Shown: piece after piece, positions 35,306 through 44,149 of the stretch
Position numbering within the stretch: the first letter of the stretch is position 1
How the letters are laid out: the number at the start of each line of letters is the position of its first letter
Assembly: GCA_017795025.1 (NCBI GenBank)
Contig: CP051243.1
Coordinates: forward strand, 682,001 to 746,000
Direction of reading: 5' to 3'
Origin: Flavobacteriales bacterium
Lineage (GTDB): Bacteria; Bacteroidota; Bacteroidia; Flavobacteriales; Schleiferiaceae
Length of the DNA stretch: 64,000 nucleotides
Made by a program: the position numbers and the translations under genes
The notes under the pieces: generated by a model
What the model saw: the letters and a program-made list of their open reading frames with translations, nothing else
Database searches by the model: none
What the model was told of the DNA's origin: nothing

Positions 35306-37018
35306 TTGCTTTTACCTACCCAAGCCTCTTTTAAGGGATGTTTTCCACAGCAGCTTATTTACTTCAAAAGAAAGTTGCTAGTGCCAATGAACAATAATAG
35401 TCCAACAGGGAGCCTTGCGACCGGTCTCGGTTCTAACAAGGAGCGCAGCGACTGGTCTATGTTCAGCCGCAGGCTAGGGGAAGAAGCTAATGCCTGTACC
35501 GGCAGCACCCCAAGTGGCGGCCTCCGCTTATACTATCATTCGGGTGCTAGCGCTCAACACGAGATAAGTACCACGGTGGCCATTGATTCTACTTGCACCC
35601 AAAACTTATGCTTTAGCATTAGCGATTTAAGTGGCACCGGACAGTTGGTGGTTCAAGACCAAAATGGCGATACCTTGGCCACGAGCAGCATTACTGCCAA
35701 TAGCGAGCATTGCATTTCTTATTCCAATACCCAAGCCGATAGTCTCCGTTTTAGCTACCGCCTAACCACTGGCAGCACCATGACCTTAAAACGCTTTGAA
35801 TTAGTAGAGCAGTGTGAGGAGGTGCTTTTAGTGGCTAATGTTTTAAACAGTCAAGATTATTATCCCTTTGGGATGGTGATGCCCGGACGATCGTTCCAAG
35901 GGAGTGATGGTTATAGGTATGGCTTCCAAGGACAGGAACAAGATGATGAGATTAAAGGGGATGGGAATACTGTGAACTATAAATATAGAATGCTCGACCC
36001 AAGGCTTGGTAGATTCTTTTCAAGAGATCCTCTTGAAGCGAAATATCCGCAATGGACTCCGTATCAGTTCTCTGGAAATCAAGTGATCGCTTCTCGAGAA
36101 CTTGAAGGACTAGAACCAGATTTGGATTTGAACGCAACGGCAAATTTGACATTTTCATTTGGTGTGCCAGGGACTTCCCATGTAAAGTTTGGTGCCGGAG
36201 CTAGTCTTATGCTAAATTATACTAACGGTGATTTCTCAAGTCAAGCTAGTATAAATCTATCGGCAAATTACGCTACAGGAGGGCTTACAACTCCCTATGG
36301 TGGGTACACTGGTTTAACTGGTGGATTTGGTGAGTTAATTCTTTCCCCAGGAATTGGAATTGGTTCTGGAACAAGTTTATCCACATCTGTGAATTACCTG
36401 CATGGGGATGCTACTACCGCGTTGACAACTACAATCCAGAACGGCCTCAATTACAATTTAAACTTTCATTTCGCAAATAGTGATGGCAGAAATCAGAGAA
36501 CCGCCACCTATGGGATAAGATTGGGGCAGTTTTCAATGAACGTCTTAGAGGATCATCAAGCTTGGTTTGGAGCGGATAAAGAAGATCGATGGTGGACTGG
36601 TAGTGGAAATGCTAGCTTTACATTCTTTAATGGCACAAGCATCACATTTGGTACAGATACTTACACAGGTAATTCGGATAATTCATCTCTCGACCATAAG
36701 GTTTTGGGGGACACAGAGGTTGGTGGAACGGTACTATTTGGTCCAAATAAAGGAAATGTGTTCTACTGGGCAAACCAAAATAAGATTGACCTGCAAATGG
36801 GAACCCCATTAGGGTTCAACCAGTCTCTGAACAATGCCCAAACCTTCCTACAAGTATCAACCAGTTCAGGAACTATGATTAGAGCGGCTTCCGTTGGTCC
36901 ATTCAATTTTTGGTCACAGAATATTATTCATGATTTATTAAATCCGAACTTCCACCATTTCAAACCTTCCGTTAATAAAAATTCATGGCAGTTTACCGGT
37001 AGCTTAGGGATACGTTAA
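35306..37018 (+). CDS. Orphan RHS core with C-terminal toxin-like domain, cassette 2
   Basis: 570 aa in the longest frame. Its first 220 bases and the stretch 35,480-35,995 closely match cassette 1, but about 320 bases present in cassette 1 (31,622-31,941) are missing; the join uses a short shared GGGAAGAAGC-like sequence. The RHS core is at residues 184-268. The tip (about 270-570) differs from tip 1 yet shares IRLGQFS, DRWWTGSG and glycine-strand repeats, again like toxin type 23. The N-terminus is again translated repeat DNA, so expression as a normal RHS toxin is doubtful. Confidence 0.75.
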   Translation: MLLPTQASFKGCFPQQLIYFKRKLLVPMNNNSPTGSLATGLGSNKERSDWSMFSRRLGEEANACTGSTPSGGLRLYYHSGASAQHEISTTVAIDSTCTQNLCFSISDLSGTGQLVVQDQNGDTLATSSITANSEHCISYSNTQADSLRFSYRLTTGSTMTLKRFELVEQCEEVLLVANVLNSQDYYPFGMVMPGRSFQGSDGYRYGFQGQEQDDEIKGDGNTVNYKYRMLDPRLGRFFSRDPLEAKYPQWTPYQFSGNQVIASRELEGLEPDLDLNATANLTFSFGVPGTSHVKFGAGASLMLNYTNGDFSSQASINLSANYATGGLTTPYGGYTGLTGGFGELILSPGIGIGSGTSLSTSVNYLHGDATTALTTTIQNGLNYNLNFHFANSDGRNQRTATYGIRLGQFSMNVLEDHQAWFGADKEDRWWTGSGNASFTFFNGTSITFGTDTYTGNSDNSSLDHKVLGDTEVGGTVLFGPNKGNVFYWANQNKIDLQMGTPLGFNQSLNNAQTFLQVSTSSGTMIRAASVGPFNFWSQNIIHDLLNPNFHHFKPSVNKNSWQFTGSLGIR

Positions 37019-37044
37019 TGCTTTCATCGTAATATTTTTTTAAC

Positions 37045-37581
37045 ATGAAATTATCCATAGTAATATTATTTTTCATAATTACAGCTTCGTCTTGCAGCAT
37101 GCTGGAATCCACTCCTTACAAGGGTAAGTTCAATCAAAACGATTTGAACCCTAGTATTTCATCATTAAACTCTAGTTACAAACTTCACTCAACGGACAGT
37201 TCGATTTACCTCTTGAATCAAATATTCTCAATACAAGAGGATAGTATTAATAATTCAATGCTCAGTGATTTATCAATTAATCTTTACGTACTTGATGACT
37301 CACACATTGAAGCTAGGTTGATGCAAAACCAGCGCCAAATTAAAGCAAAGAGGTTTAAGGGAGAATTTAAAGATAGGTCGTTCATCACTAAAACTAAATA
37401 TTCGGTCCCTACTTTTTGGTTCATTTTGAATTTCGTTTCAATGAAAAAAATTCGATTTGGTGCCTTGGAAAATGGTAATCTAATTCTAGATTTTCAACAG
37501 AATGGAGTTTTATTTATTACAATTTTTCCCTTTAGAGGAGCAAGCAACAAGGTTAGTTGTTTGGAGTTTGAAAAAAGATGA
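37045..37581 (+). CDS. Lipoprotein, candidate immunity protein for RHS tip 2
   Basis: 178 aa. Lipoprotein signal ILFFIITASSC, Cys near residue 17. It starts 26 bases after the cassette 2 stop. No family recognised; the immunity role is inferred from position and from the parallel lipoprotein after cassette 1. Confidence 0.6.
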   Translation: MKLSIVILFFIITASSCSMLESTPYKGKFNQNDLNPSISSLNSSYKLHSTDSSIYLLNQIFSIQEDSINNSMLSDLSINLYVLDDSHIEARLMQNQRQIKAKRFKGEFKDRSFITKTKYSVPTFWFILNFVSMKKIRFGALENGNLILDFQQNGVLFITIFPFRGASNKVSCLEFEKR

Positions 37582-37635
37582 TATTTTACTGTAGTTGGCA
37601 GTAATAGAAGAGATGCGGTTGGAACTGTGAGCTTA

Positions 37636-37712
37636 GTTGTAAGTCCCCCTAAAAACCCAACAGTTTAAAAGTTGCAAAATGGGGCTTGGGGAACTCCCCA
37701 ACAAGATGCAGG
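37636..37712 (+). repeat. Cassette spacer: GTAAGTCCCCC and TTGGGGAACTCCCCAA elements
   Basis: GTAAGTCCCCCTAAAA (near 37,639) then CTTGGGGAACTCCCCAACAA (37,686-37,705), an imperfect palindrome. Copies are at 34,773 and 38,375, each after a candidate immunity gene. Confidence 0.65.
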
Positions 37713-37754
37713 TAAAAGAATTGTCAACGGAATGACCGGTAACGCAGAATAAAG

Positions 37755-38327
37755 GTGAAAACAAGTAGAAGAGTATTGATTTTAGGTTGCATTGCCGTTT
37801 TTACAGCACAATGCAAATTCTTTGAGGTACCAGAGCCGGATTGTCTTTATGAAAGCCCTTTTCATAAAGCCACCATTTGTCTTGGTATGTCCTTTGACCA
37901 GTTAGAAAAAGCTTCATATTATTTAGAGGACTATCCACAAATAGACGAATACGCTATTGGCGATTTTTACAAAGATGCAGGAATAGTAAAGTTTTTAACG
38001 GACTCGATATTGGTGTTTTATGGTTACACTTTATTAGATGATAAATTATATTCTTACCACTTCGGATTTTCGGCAGAAGGTAAGTTGAATGCTATAGATA
38101 GTGCTTTAGCATTATTTCCTTTCGAATTTAAAAAAAGAGAAAAGAAGTATCATGTTCAATACTATTATGTAGATACCACGCATGAAATTGTTTACCATCT
38201 GCGTGTGTCCAATTATTGGAATAGTTTTATAAGTGATAGATATTGGTTCCCTGATAGTACATTAGTAATATCAGGGGGTATTGCCTATCTAAAAGATATG
38301 CCCTATTTAAAAGGATCAGCTAAATAA
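37755..38327 (+). CDS. Lipoprotein, orphan immunity candidate
   Basis: 190 aa, GTG start. Signal VLILGCIAVFTAQC with a lipobox-like Cys near residue 20. Rich in Tyr and acidic residues. It is flanked on both sides by the TTGGGGA palindrome, so it looks like a separate immunity cassette without its toxin. Family unknown. Confidence 0.55.
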   Translation: MKTSRRVLILGCIAVFTAQCKFFEVPEPDCLYESPFHKATICLGMSFDQLEKASYYLEDYPQIDEYAIGDFYKDAGIVKFLTDSILVFYGYTLLDDKLYSYHFGFSAEGKLNAIDSALALFPFEFKKREKKYHVQYYYVDTTHEIVYHLRVSNYWNSFISDRYWFPDSTLVISGGIAYLKDMPYLKGSAK

Positions 38328-38372
38328 TAATTGATACAGAAAGTTGGAGCATGGGGCCTTTATGGAAAATGG

Positions 38373-38403
38373 GGTTTGGGGAACTCCCCAACAAGATGCA
38401 GGT
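38373..38403 (+). repeat. Third copy of the TTGGGGAACTCCCCAA element
   Basis: TTTGGGGAACTCCCCAACAA followed by GATGCAGGT. It marks the right end of the RHS-associated cassettes. Confidence 0.6.
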
Positions 38404-38581
38404 GAACGACCTGATGTTCATCAGCCACCAATCAGGTATCATGACTTCTACAGGAGATAGACTCTAGAAATTTTATATTCTCAAGGCATGAATATTCAGT
38501 TTATCAAGAAGAAGTGAAAAAGTTCCATCCGCACGGGTTAATCCATTTTGAAAATTACTTTTGAAACTGAAAACAGAACCT

Positions 38582-39103
38582 ATGTCAAACAAACCCAGCT
38601 TAATCCCCGAAGAGAAGATAATCAGCAAGATCATAGTGATAAGGGAAGAAAAGGTTCTGCTTGACGTACACCTGGCAGAGCTTTACGGTGTGGAAACCCG
38701 AGTACTGAAACAGGCAGTAAAAAGAAACCTCGATAGATTCCCTGATGATTTTATGTATGAGCTTACTGATGATGAAGTTGATGACGTGGTATCACAAAAT
38801 GTGATACCTCACAGAAAGTATTTTGGCGGTGCTGTTCCTTATGCTTTTACTGAGGCCGGTGTTGCTATGCTGTCCAGTGTTCTTAAAAGTGGGAAGGCAG
38901 TGGAAGTGAATATAGCAATTATGCGGACCTTTGTGGCCCTGCGGAAGATGGCGGTGAACTATGATGAGTTAATGCAGAAACTGCACCATATGGAAAAGGA
39001 GTACGGGGAAAAGTTCTCCATGATTTTTGATGTCCTTGAACGCCTGTTCACCCCCGAGAACCCGCCCCGCAAGAAGATCGGTTACAAGAAAGACGAGGAT
39101 TAA
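38582..39103 (+). CDS. ORF6N domain protein
   Basis: 173 aa from the ATG at 38,582; an in-frame TTG at 38,561 would add seven residues. The ORF6N domain covers most of it: IREEKVLLDVHLAELYGVE, then LKQAVKRNLDRFPDDFMYEL, then GAVPYAFTEAGVAMLSSVLK. ORF6N proteins are DNA-binding antirepressor-like proteins of phages and genomic islands. It stands alone between RHS cassettes and repeat-rich DNA. The C-terminus is basic and helical. Confidence 0.88.
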   Translation: MSNKPSLIPEEKIISKIIVIREEKVLLDVHLAELYGVETRVLKQAVKRNLDRFPDDFMYELTDDEVDDVVSQNVIPHRKYFGGAVPYAFTEAGVAMLSSVLKSGKAVEVNIAIMRTFVALRKMAVNYDELMQKLHHMEKEYGEKFSMIFDVLERLFTPENPPRKKIGYKKDED

Positions 39104-39480
39104 GCCACCTGTCTTTAATGGGTTAAAAACCCGGATACTTACCGTTGGGTGAAATGAAATCCAATGACATCAGGCAAGAAATAACCACCCCAAGCTATGA
39201 TTACATAACAGCTTCTTATAGGAACTGCCACTGCGCCAGCCGCCTGAACCCAAGCTGTCCTGTAAGGCCATTAGGTAAAATAGCCGTTCAACCAACGCTG
39301 CCACCCCGCCACCTGGCCCGTTCGCAAAAAAGGTTCACCGGCCCCTTTCTTTAAGCTCCGTCCTTCCTGACCACCACCCCAGGGAAAAGAAACTTCCTGT
39401 CAATCTTTTTGAAGCCCCAATCGCCCTATACTTCTCCCGCCCAATGCGGATGCAGTTATCCTCCCGTGGCGGAGTCTTCC
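39104..39480. other. Non-coding region after ORF6N
   Basis: No supported gene. The composition (many CCGCC and CCACCCC runs) differs from the surrounding repeats, and I see no homology elsewhere in the window. Confidence 0.35.
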
Positions 39481-39481
39481 T

Positions 39482-39850
39482 GTAAGTCCCCCATTATTCC
39501 AACAGGTCTTATGAAATTCTGTAGTGGTGTCATTTGTAGTTCTAAGCAAAGAACATCGTTCCCTTCTACAATACAAACGATGGGTTTTCTGGATACCAAA
39601 AACCTCACTATTTAGAGTTAAATTCTGTGAGGAGGTATCCGGCCTAGGAAGGGCAGACGAGAAAATGGAAGTAGGCGACTAGCTGAGTTTTTACGATACT
39701 TTTTTCATTGGCAAACCGAAGGCCTTGGCCGAGCTCACAAACACCTTATAAATAACAGATACGTTTGTAAAAAGTATCCAACCTGTCCGCCGCTAAAGCT
39801 TTGGCAGGCGGAAAAGGCTAGGCCTTTCCCTAGGTGATTTCCCGCCTGCC
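39482..39850 (+). repeat. Dispersed repeat with long hairpin (GATAC variant)
   Basis: GGCCTAGGAAGGG module at 39,624-39,686, then a long nested hairpin at 39,695-39,778, then paired GC-rich hairpins (CCGCCGCTAAAGC, GGCAGGCGG). The part from 39,650 on is the inverted counterpart of the first 180 bases of the window. Confidence 0.85.
39695..39778 (-). repeat. Long nested hairpin, GATAC variant, inverted
   Basis: On the minus strand it has outer arms GATACTTTTT and AAAAAGTATC, inner arms ACAAAC and GTTTGT, and GGCC-AA-GGCC, nearly identical to 75-158. Confidence 0.75.
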
Positions 39851-39879
39851 GCAGCCAGCTATGGCGGGTTGTATTAGCC

Positions 39880-40270
39880 ATAGCGTTAGCGGCGGCGGGC
39901 ACGGTTGCCTTCCTTTCGTCCGTAAAACTGCTCGGCCCTAATCGCTCCATGCTTCTTCCGCCCGAGGCGGACGCAATTGTCCTCCAGAGGCGGAGTCCTC
40001 ACGATCACTGGGGAAAGGCCGAAAGCTTCCATAGGTGAGTTTGGAACTCGGAACGGTGTTTTAATGACTAAAACCATGGGAAAATTTCTGCCAATCCAGA
40101 ATGTTAAGTTTGGAGGCCTTTGAGCTGGGCAGCAATAACAGATCGAAAGGCAGTTTCTAGAACCTAAGGCTCAAGAGGTCGAGCTAAATCAATTTAAATC
40201 AGGAATTCCCTCAGGCTGGTCTGGCCTGAGATTCTGAGGTACTCTAAGGCGTCAAGCCTTTGAGTAATTG
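39880..40270 (+). repeat. 390-base dispersed repeat, second copy at 53,180-53,560
   Basis: Long region closely matching 53,180-53,560: CGGCCCTAATCGCTCCATGC, GGCGGACGCAATTGTCCTC, CACGATCACTGGGGAAAGGC, GAGCTGGGCAGCAATAACAG and CCTCAGGCTGGTCTG. A shorter match is at 52,540-52,690. No gene. Confidence 0.85.
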
Positions 40271-40327
40271 CCTTTCAGCTCAATTGATTTTCCCGCCTGC
40301 CACAGCCAGTTATGGCGGGCACGGTTG

Positions 40328-40411
40328 TTTCGTTTTTACGAACGCTCTATCTATTTTCAATTGAGTTCGTGAGCTCGAGCAGAGCTCTCGGTTTATCAAG
40401 AAAAAATGAAA
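40328..40411 (+). repeat. Long nested hairpin, TTTCG variant
   Basis: Outer arms TTTCGTTTTT and AAAAATGAAA, inner arms ACGAAC and GTTCGT, terminal GAGC-AGA-GCTC. It has the same architecture as 75-158 with different bases in every stem. Confidence 0.75.
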
Positions 40412-40468
40412 GAGAAGAACTGTTAAAGAGAACGGTATTAGCTTACCCAAAAAGCAATCTAACTCGTG

Positions 40469-40920
40469 CACCGAAGCAGGAGGCTAGGAACATTTTTGAG
40501 GCGAACCTTCCAAGCCTTTGGGAGGTGCAAGTGTTGGTGAATTGGTGTATTAGTAGATTGGTAAACTAGTAATGGTACGATACACGATGAATGCACTAGA
40601 ATCCCAAAGGTTTTCATTTAAGTCTAAAAATCTGTGAGGGGGTGATCCGGCCTAGGAAGGGTAGACGAAAAAATGGAAGTAGGCGACTAGCTGAGTTGGG
40701 AAGCGACACCAGGAGCTCGCCCACCGAAGCAGGAGGCTAGGAACATTTTTGAGGCGGAGCTTCCAAGCCTTGATTTTTTGTTTCGTTTTTTATCAAGAAA
40801 AAATGAAAGAGAAGAACTATTAAAGAGAACGGTATTAGCTTACCAAAAAAGCAATCTAACTCGTGCACCGAAGCAGGAGGCTAGGAACATTTTTGAGGCG
40901 AACCTTCCAAGCCTTGATTT
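40469..40920 (+). repeat. Dispersed repeat modules, including GGCCTAGGAAGGG copy
   Basis: ACCGAAGCAGGAGGCTAGGA modules at 40,469, 40,722 and 40,866; a TTGGTGAATTGGTGTATTAG tract at 40,533-40,552; GGCCTAGGAAGGG module 40,631-40,695; short hairpin 40,781-40,808. Bases about 40,530-40,700 are almost identical to 42,250-42,420. Confidence 0.85.
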
Positions 40921-40985
40921 CCTCGCCAGCCTTAGCTTTAGCATCGGCGGGTAGTATTCGCCAAAGCTTTAGCGGCGGCGGGATG

Positions 40986-41069
40986 TTTCGTTTTTACGAA
41001 CGCCCTATCTATTTTCAATTGAGTTCGTGAGCTCGAGCAAGGCTCTCGGTTGATCAAGAAAAAATGAAA
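40986..41069 (+). repeat. Long nested hairpin, TTTCG variant
   Basis: The same stems as 40,328-40,411; the terminal hairpin has loop AAG (GAGC-AAG-GCTC). Confidence 0.75.
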
Positions 41070-41159
41070 GAGAAGAACTGTTTATGAGTCTAGAATTAGG
41101 TCACCAAAAACGAGCATCAAACTTAAAAAAGGCCACTAACAAATAAGATAATTTAGCTA

Positions 41160-41520
41160 GTTAAAACTACCCCGCTTTGGACTGAAGTACAAACCACCCC
41201 TTCGTCGCACGAAGGGGATTGTCCTCCGCAACATTAGTTTTTCCTTTGGAAGAGAATAGCCACAACCAGAGAAAATAAAGTCTAAAAGGGAGCACCGCGA
41301 CCGGTCTCAATTCTCACGTCTCTTTACTGCCGTAGGCTATCCTACCCCCGTTTTACATCCCGAAATGCAATGAAGGGACCGTCCTCCGACCTACGTCGGA
41401 ATCCACCCCTTCGTCGCACGAAGGGGATGTTCCTCCGAGGTGAATAATTGGTAGATTGGTTGACTTGTGATTGACGATACACGATAGATGCACTAGAAAT
41501 CGTTTCGCTTTGGTTTTGAA
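41160..41520 (+). repeat. Dispersed repeat: CCCCTTCG hairpins and GATACACGAT motif
   Basis: Two CCCCTTCG-TCGCA-CGAAGGGG hairpins (41,198 and 41,405), a CCGACCTACGTCGGA inverted repeat, AAAGGGAGCACCGCGACCGG (41,286), and TTGGTAGATTGG followed by ACGATACACGATAGATGCAC. No gene. Confidence 0.75.
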
Positions 41521-41612
41521 AGAGCACTTGCGGAAAAGCAAGTGCTTATAAGCGTTTTGTAAACCAATCAATTAAATGATACACCCTAATTTTACCACTG
41601 AAAGCAAAAGCT

Positions 41613-42272
41613 ATGAGTATAGAAAGGGAAAGCTATACCTCTTTTTTATCAGAGGTCAAGGAAAAAATATACGCCTCTCAATACCAGGCCCTGAAATCCG
41701 TCAACAAAGAACTGATAACGCTTTATTGGGAAATAGGGGGATCCATTGTTGCCAAGCAAGCGCAGTATGGTTGGGGGAAATCAACGGTAGAAAGCCTCTC
41801 CAAAGACCTCCAAAAAGAGTTCCCCGGGGTAAAAGGGTTTTCAGCACAAAACCTTTGGTACATGAGGCAATTTTACTCCGAATACAACGGGAAAGAAAAA
41901 CTCCAACCACTGGTTGGAGAAATCAGCTGGAGCAAACACCTTGTCATCATCGGCAAATGCAAAGATGATCAGGAGCGGGAGTTTTATATCAAGATGACTA
42001 AGAAATACGGATGGTCAAAAAGTGTGCTGGTTCACCAGGTAGAAGGGAAAGCCTACGAACGCTTTTTGCTGAACCAGACCAACTTTGACGAATCCCTGGC
42101 CGAAAAATATAGGCACCAAGCAAAGCTAGCCGTAAAGGACAGTTACAGCTTTGACTTTCTGGAAATGAGTGAAGATTACTCCGAACGGGAGATGGAACTG
42201 GGGCTGATAAGGAACATCCGCAAGTTTTTACTAGAAATGGGAGGTGAGAGACTTGGTGAATTGGTGTATTAG
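41613..42272 (+). pseudogene. DUF1016 (YhcG-type) nuclease gene truncated by a repeat
   Basis: The 219-aa frame has the DUF1016 N-terminal domain: LITLYWEIGGSIVAKQ, KGFSAQNLWYMRQFY and ISWSKHLVIIGKCKDDQERE. It then enters the linker that normally leads to the C-terminal PDDEXK nuclease (ELGLIRNIRKFLLEMG). At that point (about 42,238) the sequence becomes the dispersed repeat, which adds a few foreign residues and a stop. The catalytic domain is absent from the window, so nuclease activity is lost. DUF1016 proteins are often near restriction or mobile genes. Confidence 0.85.
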
Positions 42273-43000
42273 TAGATTGGTAAACTAGTAATGGTACGAT
42301 ACACGATGAATGCACTAGAATCCCAAAGGTTTTCATTTAAGTCTAAAAATCTGTGAGGGGGTGATCCGGCCTAGGAAGGGAAGCCAAGAAAATGGAAGTA
42401 GACGACTAGCTGAGTTGGGAAGCGACACCAGGAGCTCGCCCACCGAAGCAAGAGACTGCGAACATTTTTAGAGACGAACCTTCTAAGCCTTGATTTTTTT
42501 GTTTCGTTTTTTATCAAGAAAAAATGAAAGGAAGGAACTGTTAAAGAGAACGATATTAGCTTACCAAAAAAGTAATCTATCTCGTGCACCGAAGCAGAAG
42601 GCTAGGAACATCTTTGAGGCGGAGCTTCCAAGCCTTGATTTTTTTGTTTCGTTTTTACGAACGCCCTATCTATTTTCAATTGAGTTCGTGAGCTCGAGCA
42701 AAGCTCTCGGTTTATCAAGCAAAAATGAAAGAGAAGTACTGTTTATGAGTCTAGAATTAGGTCACCAAAAACGAGCATCAAACTTAATAATGGCCATTAA
42801 CAAATTAGATACTATAGCTAGTTATAACTACCCCGCTTTGGACTGAAGTCCAAACCACCCCTTCGCCCCGCGAAGGGGACGGTCTCCGCAACAATAGATT
42901 GTCCTTTGGAAGAAAGATAATAGTACCAAAGAGAATAATAGTCTCACAGGGAGCACCGCGACCGCTCTCAAATCTCAGATCTAACTTCTGCCGCAGGCCC
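42238..43000 (+). repeat. Dispersed repeat inserted at the DUF1016 break
   Basis: The modules follow in order: TTGGTGAATTGGTGTATTAG, ACGATACACGATGAATGCAC, GGCCTAGGAAGGG (42,350-42,414), short hairpin 42,502-42,529, long hairpin 42,651-42,730, CCCCTTCG-CGAAGGGG hairpin near 42,857, and CTCACAGGGAGCACCGCGAC (42,942). It runs up to the end of ribB. No gene. Confidence 0.85.
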
Positions 43001-44149
43001 TCACATCCTCACATTCTCCGTAATCGTAAGCCCATACCCCGTAATTCCCACCCGTTTAATCGGGTTATTGGTGAGCAATTTCACCTTGCTGATGCCCAGT
43101 TGGTGTAAGATTTGGGCGCCAATACCGAAGTCACGGGCGTCTTGCTTAAAGCTCACCTGCTTTTCGTGCTGACCTTCTTCCTGCACCCGGCGGTATTCGC
43201 GAATCCGGTCGAGGAGCTTGCCGCGCTGACTTTGTTGATTCATGTAAACCACGGCACCTTTGCCCGCCTCGGCTACTTTTTGCAAGGCGCGCTCTAATTG
43301 GTGACTGCTATCCCCAGTAAGAATTTCGAAAATATCATGCGCCACGCTAACACTGTGCATGCGCACTAAAACGGGCTCATTTTTAGCCCAACTTCCCTTA
43401 GTGAGGGCGATGTGAATTTGATCGTTAGTGGTTTGACGAAAGGCCCTTAAGGTGAAAGGTCCAAATTCCGTGTCCAACTCAAATTCCTCTTCCAATTTAA
43501 TGAGGCTTTCCGCTTCCATGCGGTAGGCCACCAAATCTTCAATGGAAATAAGTTTTAAATCATGACGATCAGCAATTTCGCGCAACTGTGGTAATCGCGC
43601 CATGCTACCGTCTTCATTCATAATCTCCACAATCACTCCTGCAGGGGCTTTCCCAGCTAAACGAGCAAGATCAATAGCCGCTTCGGTATGCCCGGTGCGA
43701 CGTAATACCCCGCCAGGTTTGGCGATTAAGGGAAAAATATGTCCGGGACGATTAAGATCGGTAACCTTCGTATTGGGATCTACCAAGGCCTGAATGGTTT
43801 TAGCGCGATCGGCGGCAGAAATACCAGTGGTTACCCCATGACCGTTAAGGTCTACCGAAACCGTAAATTGGGTGTGCATGGGGTCGGTATTTTGCCGTAC
43901 CATAGGCTCGAGCTCCAATTCCTTGCAGCGCTCCTCTACCAAAGGGGTACAAATAAGCCCGCGCCCTTCTTTGGTCATAAAGTTTACCATTTCGGGGGTC
44001 ACCATCTCGGCGGCCGCCACAAAGTCTCCCTCGTTTTCACGATCCTCATCATCTACCACGATCACCACCTTTCCGGCTTTAATATCGGCGATGGCTTCTT
44101 CTATAGTATCGAGCTTAAGCTTGTTTTCGTTGAGTAGGCTGCCAGGCAT
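43001..44149 (-). CDS. ribB: 3,4-dihydroxy-2-butanone-4-phosphate synthase with degenerate RibA domain
   Basis: 382 aa, riboflavin synthesis from ribulose-5-phosphate. The RibB domain is complete: DDEDRENEGDF (34-44), RTGHTEAAIDLARLAG and EIMNEDGSMAR. The C-terminal half keeps the outline of GTP cyclohydrolase II (VLVRMHSVSVAHDIF) but none of the three zinc cysteines, and lacks a CxCG motif, so it should not open GTP. This split is known in Flavobacteriia. It overlaps the GT2 gene by 35 bases and is last in a minus-strand operon. Confidence 0.92.
   Translation of the reverse strand: MPGSLLNENKLKLDTIEEAIADIKAGKVVIVVDDEDRENEGDFVAAAEMVTPEMVNFMTKEGRGLICTPLVEERCKELELEPMVRQNTDPMHTQFTVSVDLNGHGVTTGISAADRAKTIQALVDPNTKVTDLNRPGHIFPLIAKPGGVLRRTGHTEAAIDLARLAGKAPAGVIVEIMNEDGSMARLPQLREIADRHDLKLISIEDLVAYRMEAESLIKLEEEFELDTEFGPFTLRAFRQTTNDQIHIALTKGSWAKNEPVLVRMHSVSVAHDIFEILTGDSSHQLERALQKVAEAGKGAVVYMNQQSQRGKLLDRIREYRRVQEEGQHEKQVSFKQDARDFGIGAQILHQLGISKVKLLTNNPIKRVGITGYGLTITENVRM

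Noticed and set aside
39145-40569. Short plus- and minus-strand frames after ORF6N
   Set aside because: All lie within dispersed repeats or high-Pro/Cys random-looking sequence.
41576-41968. 130-aa frame overlapping the DUF1016 fragment
   Set aside because: It is the shifted frame of a recognisable gene and has no domain.
30838-43000. Insertion sequence or transposase that could move the repeats
   Set aside because: I looked for transposase, HUH or tyrosine-recombinase motifs and found none in the window; any mover must be encoded elsewhere.
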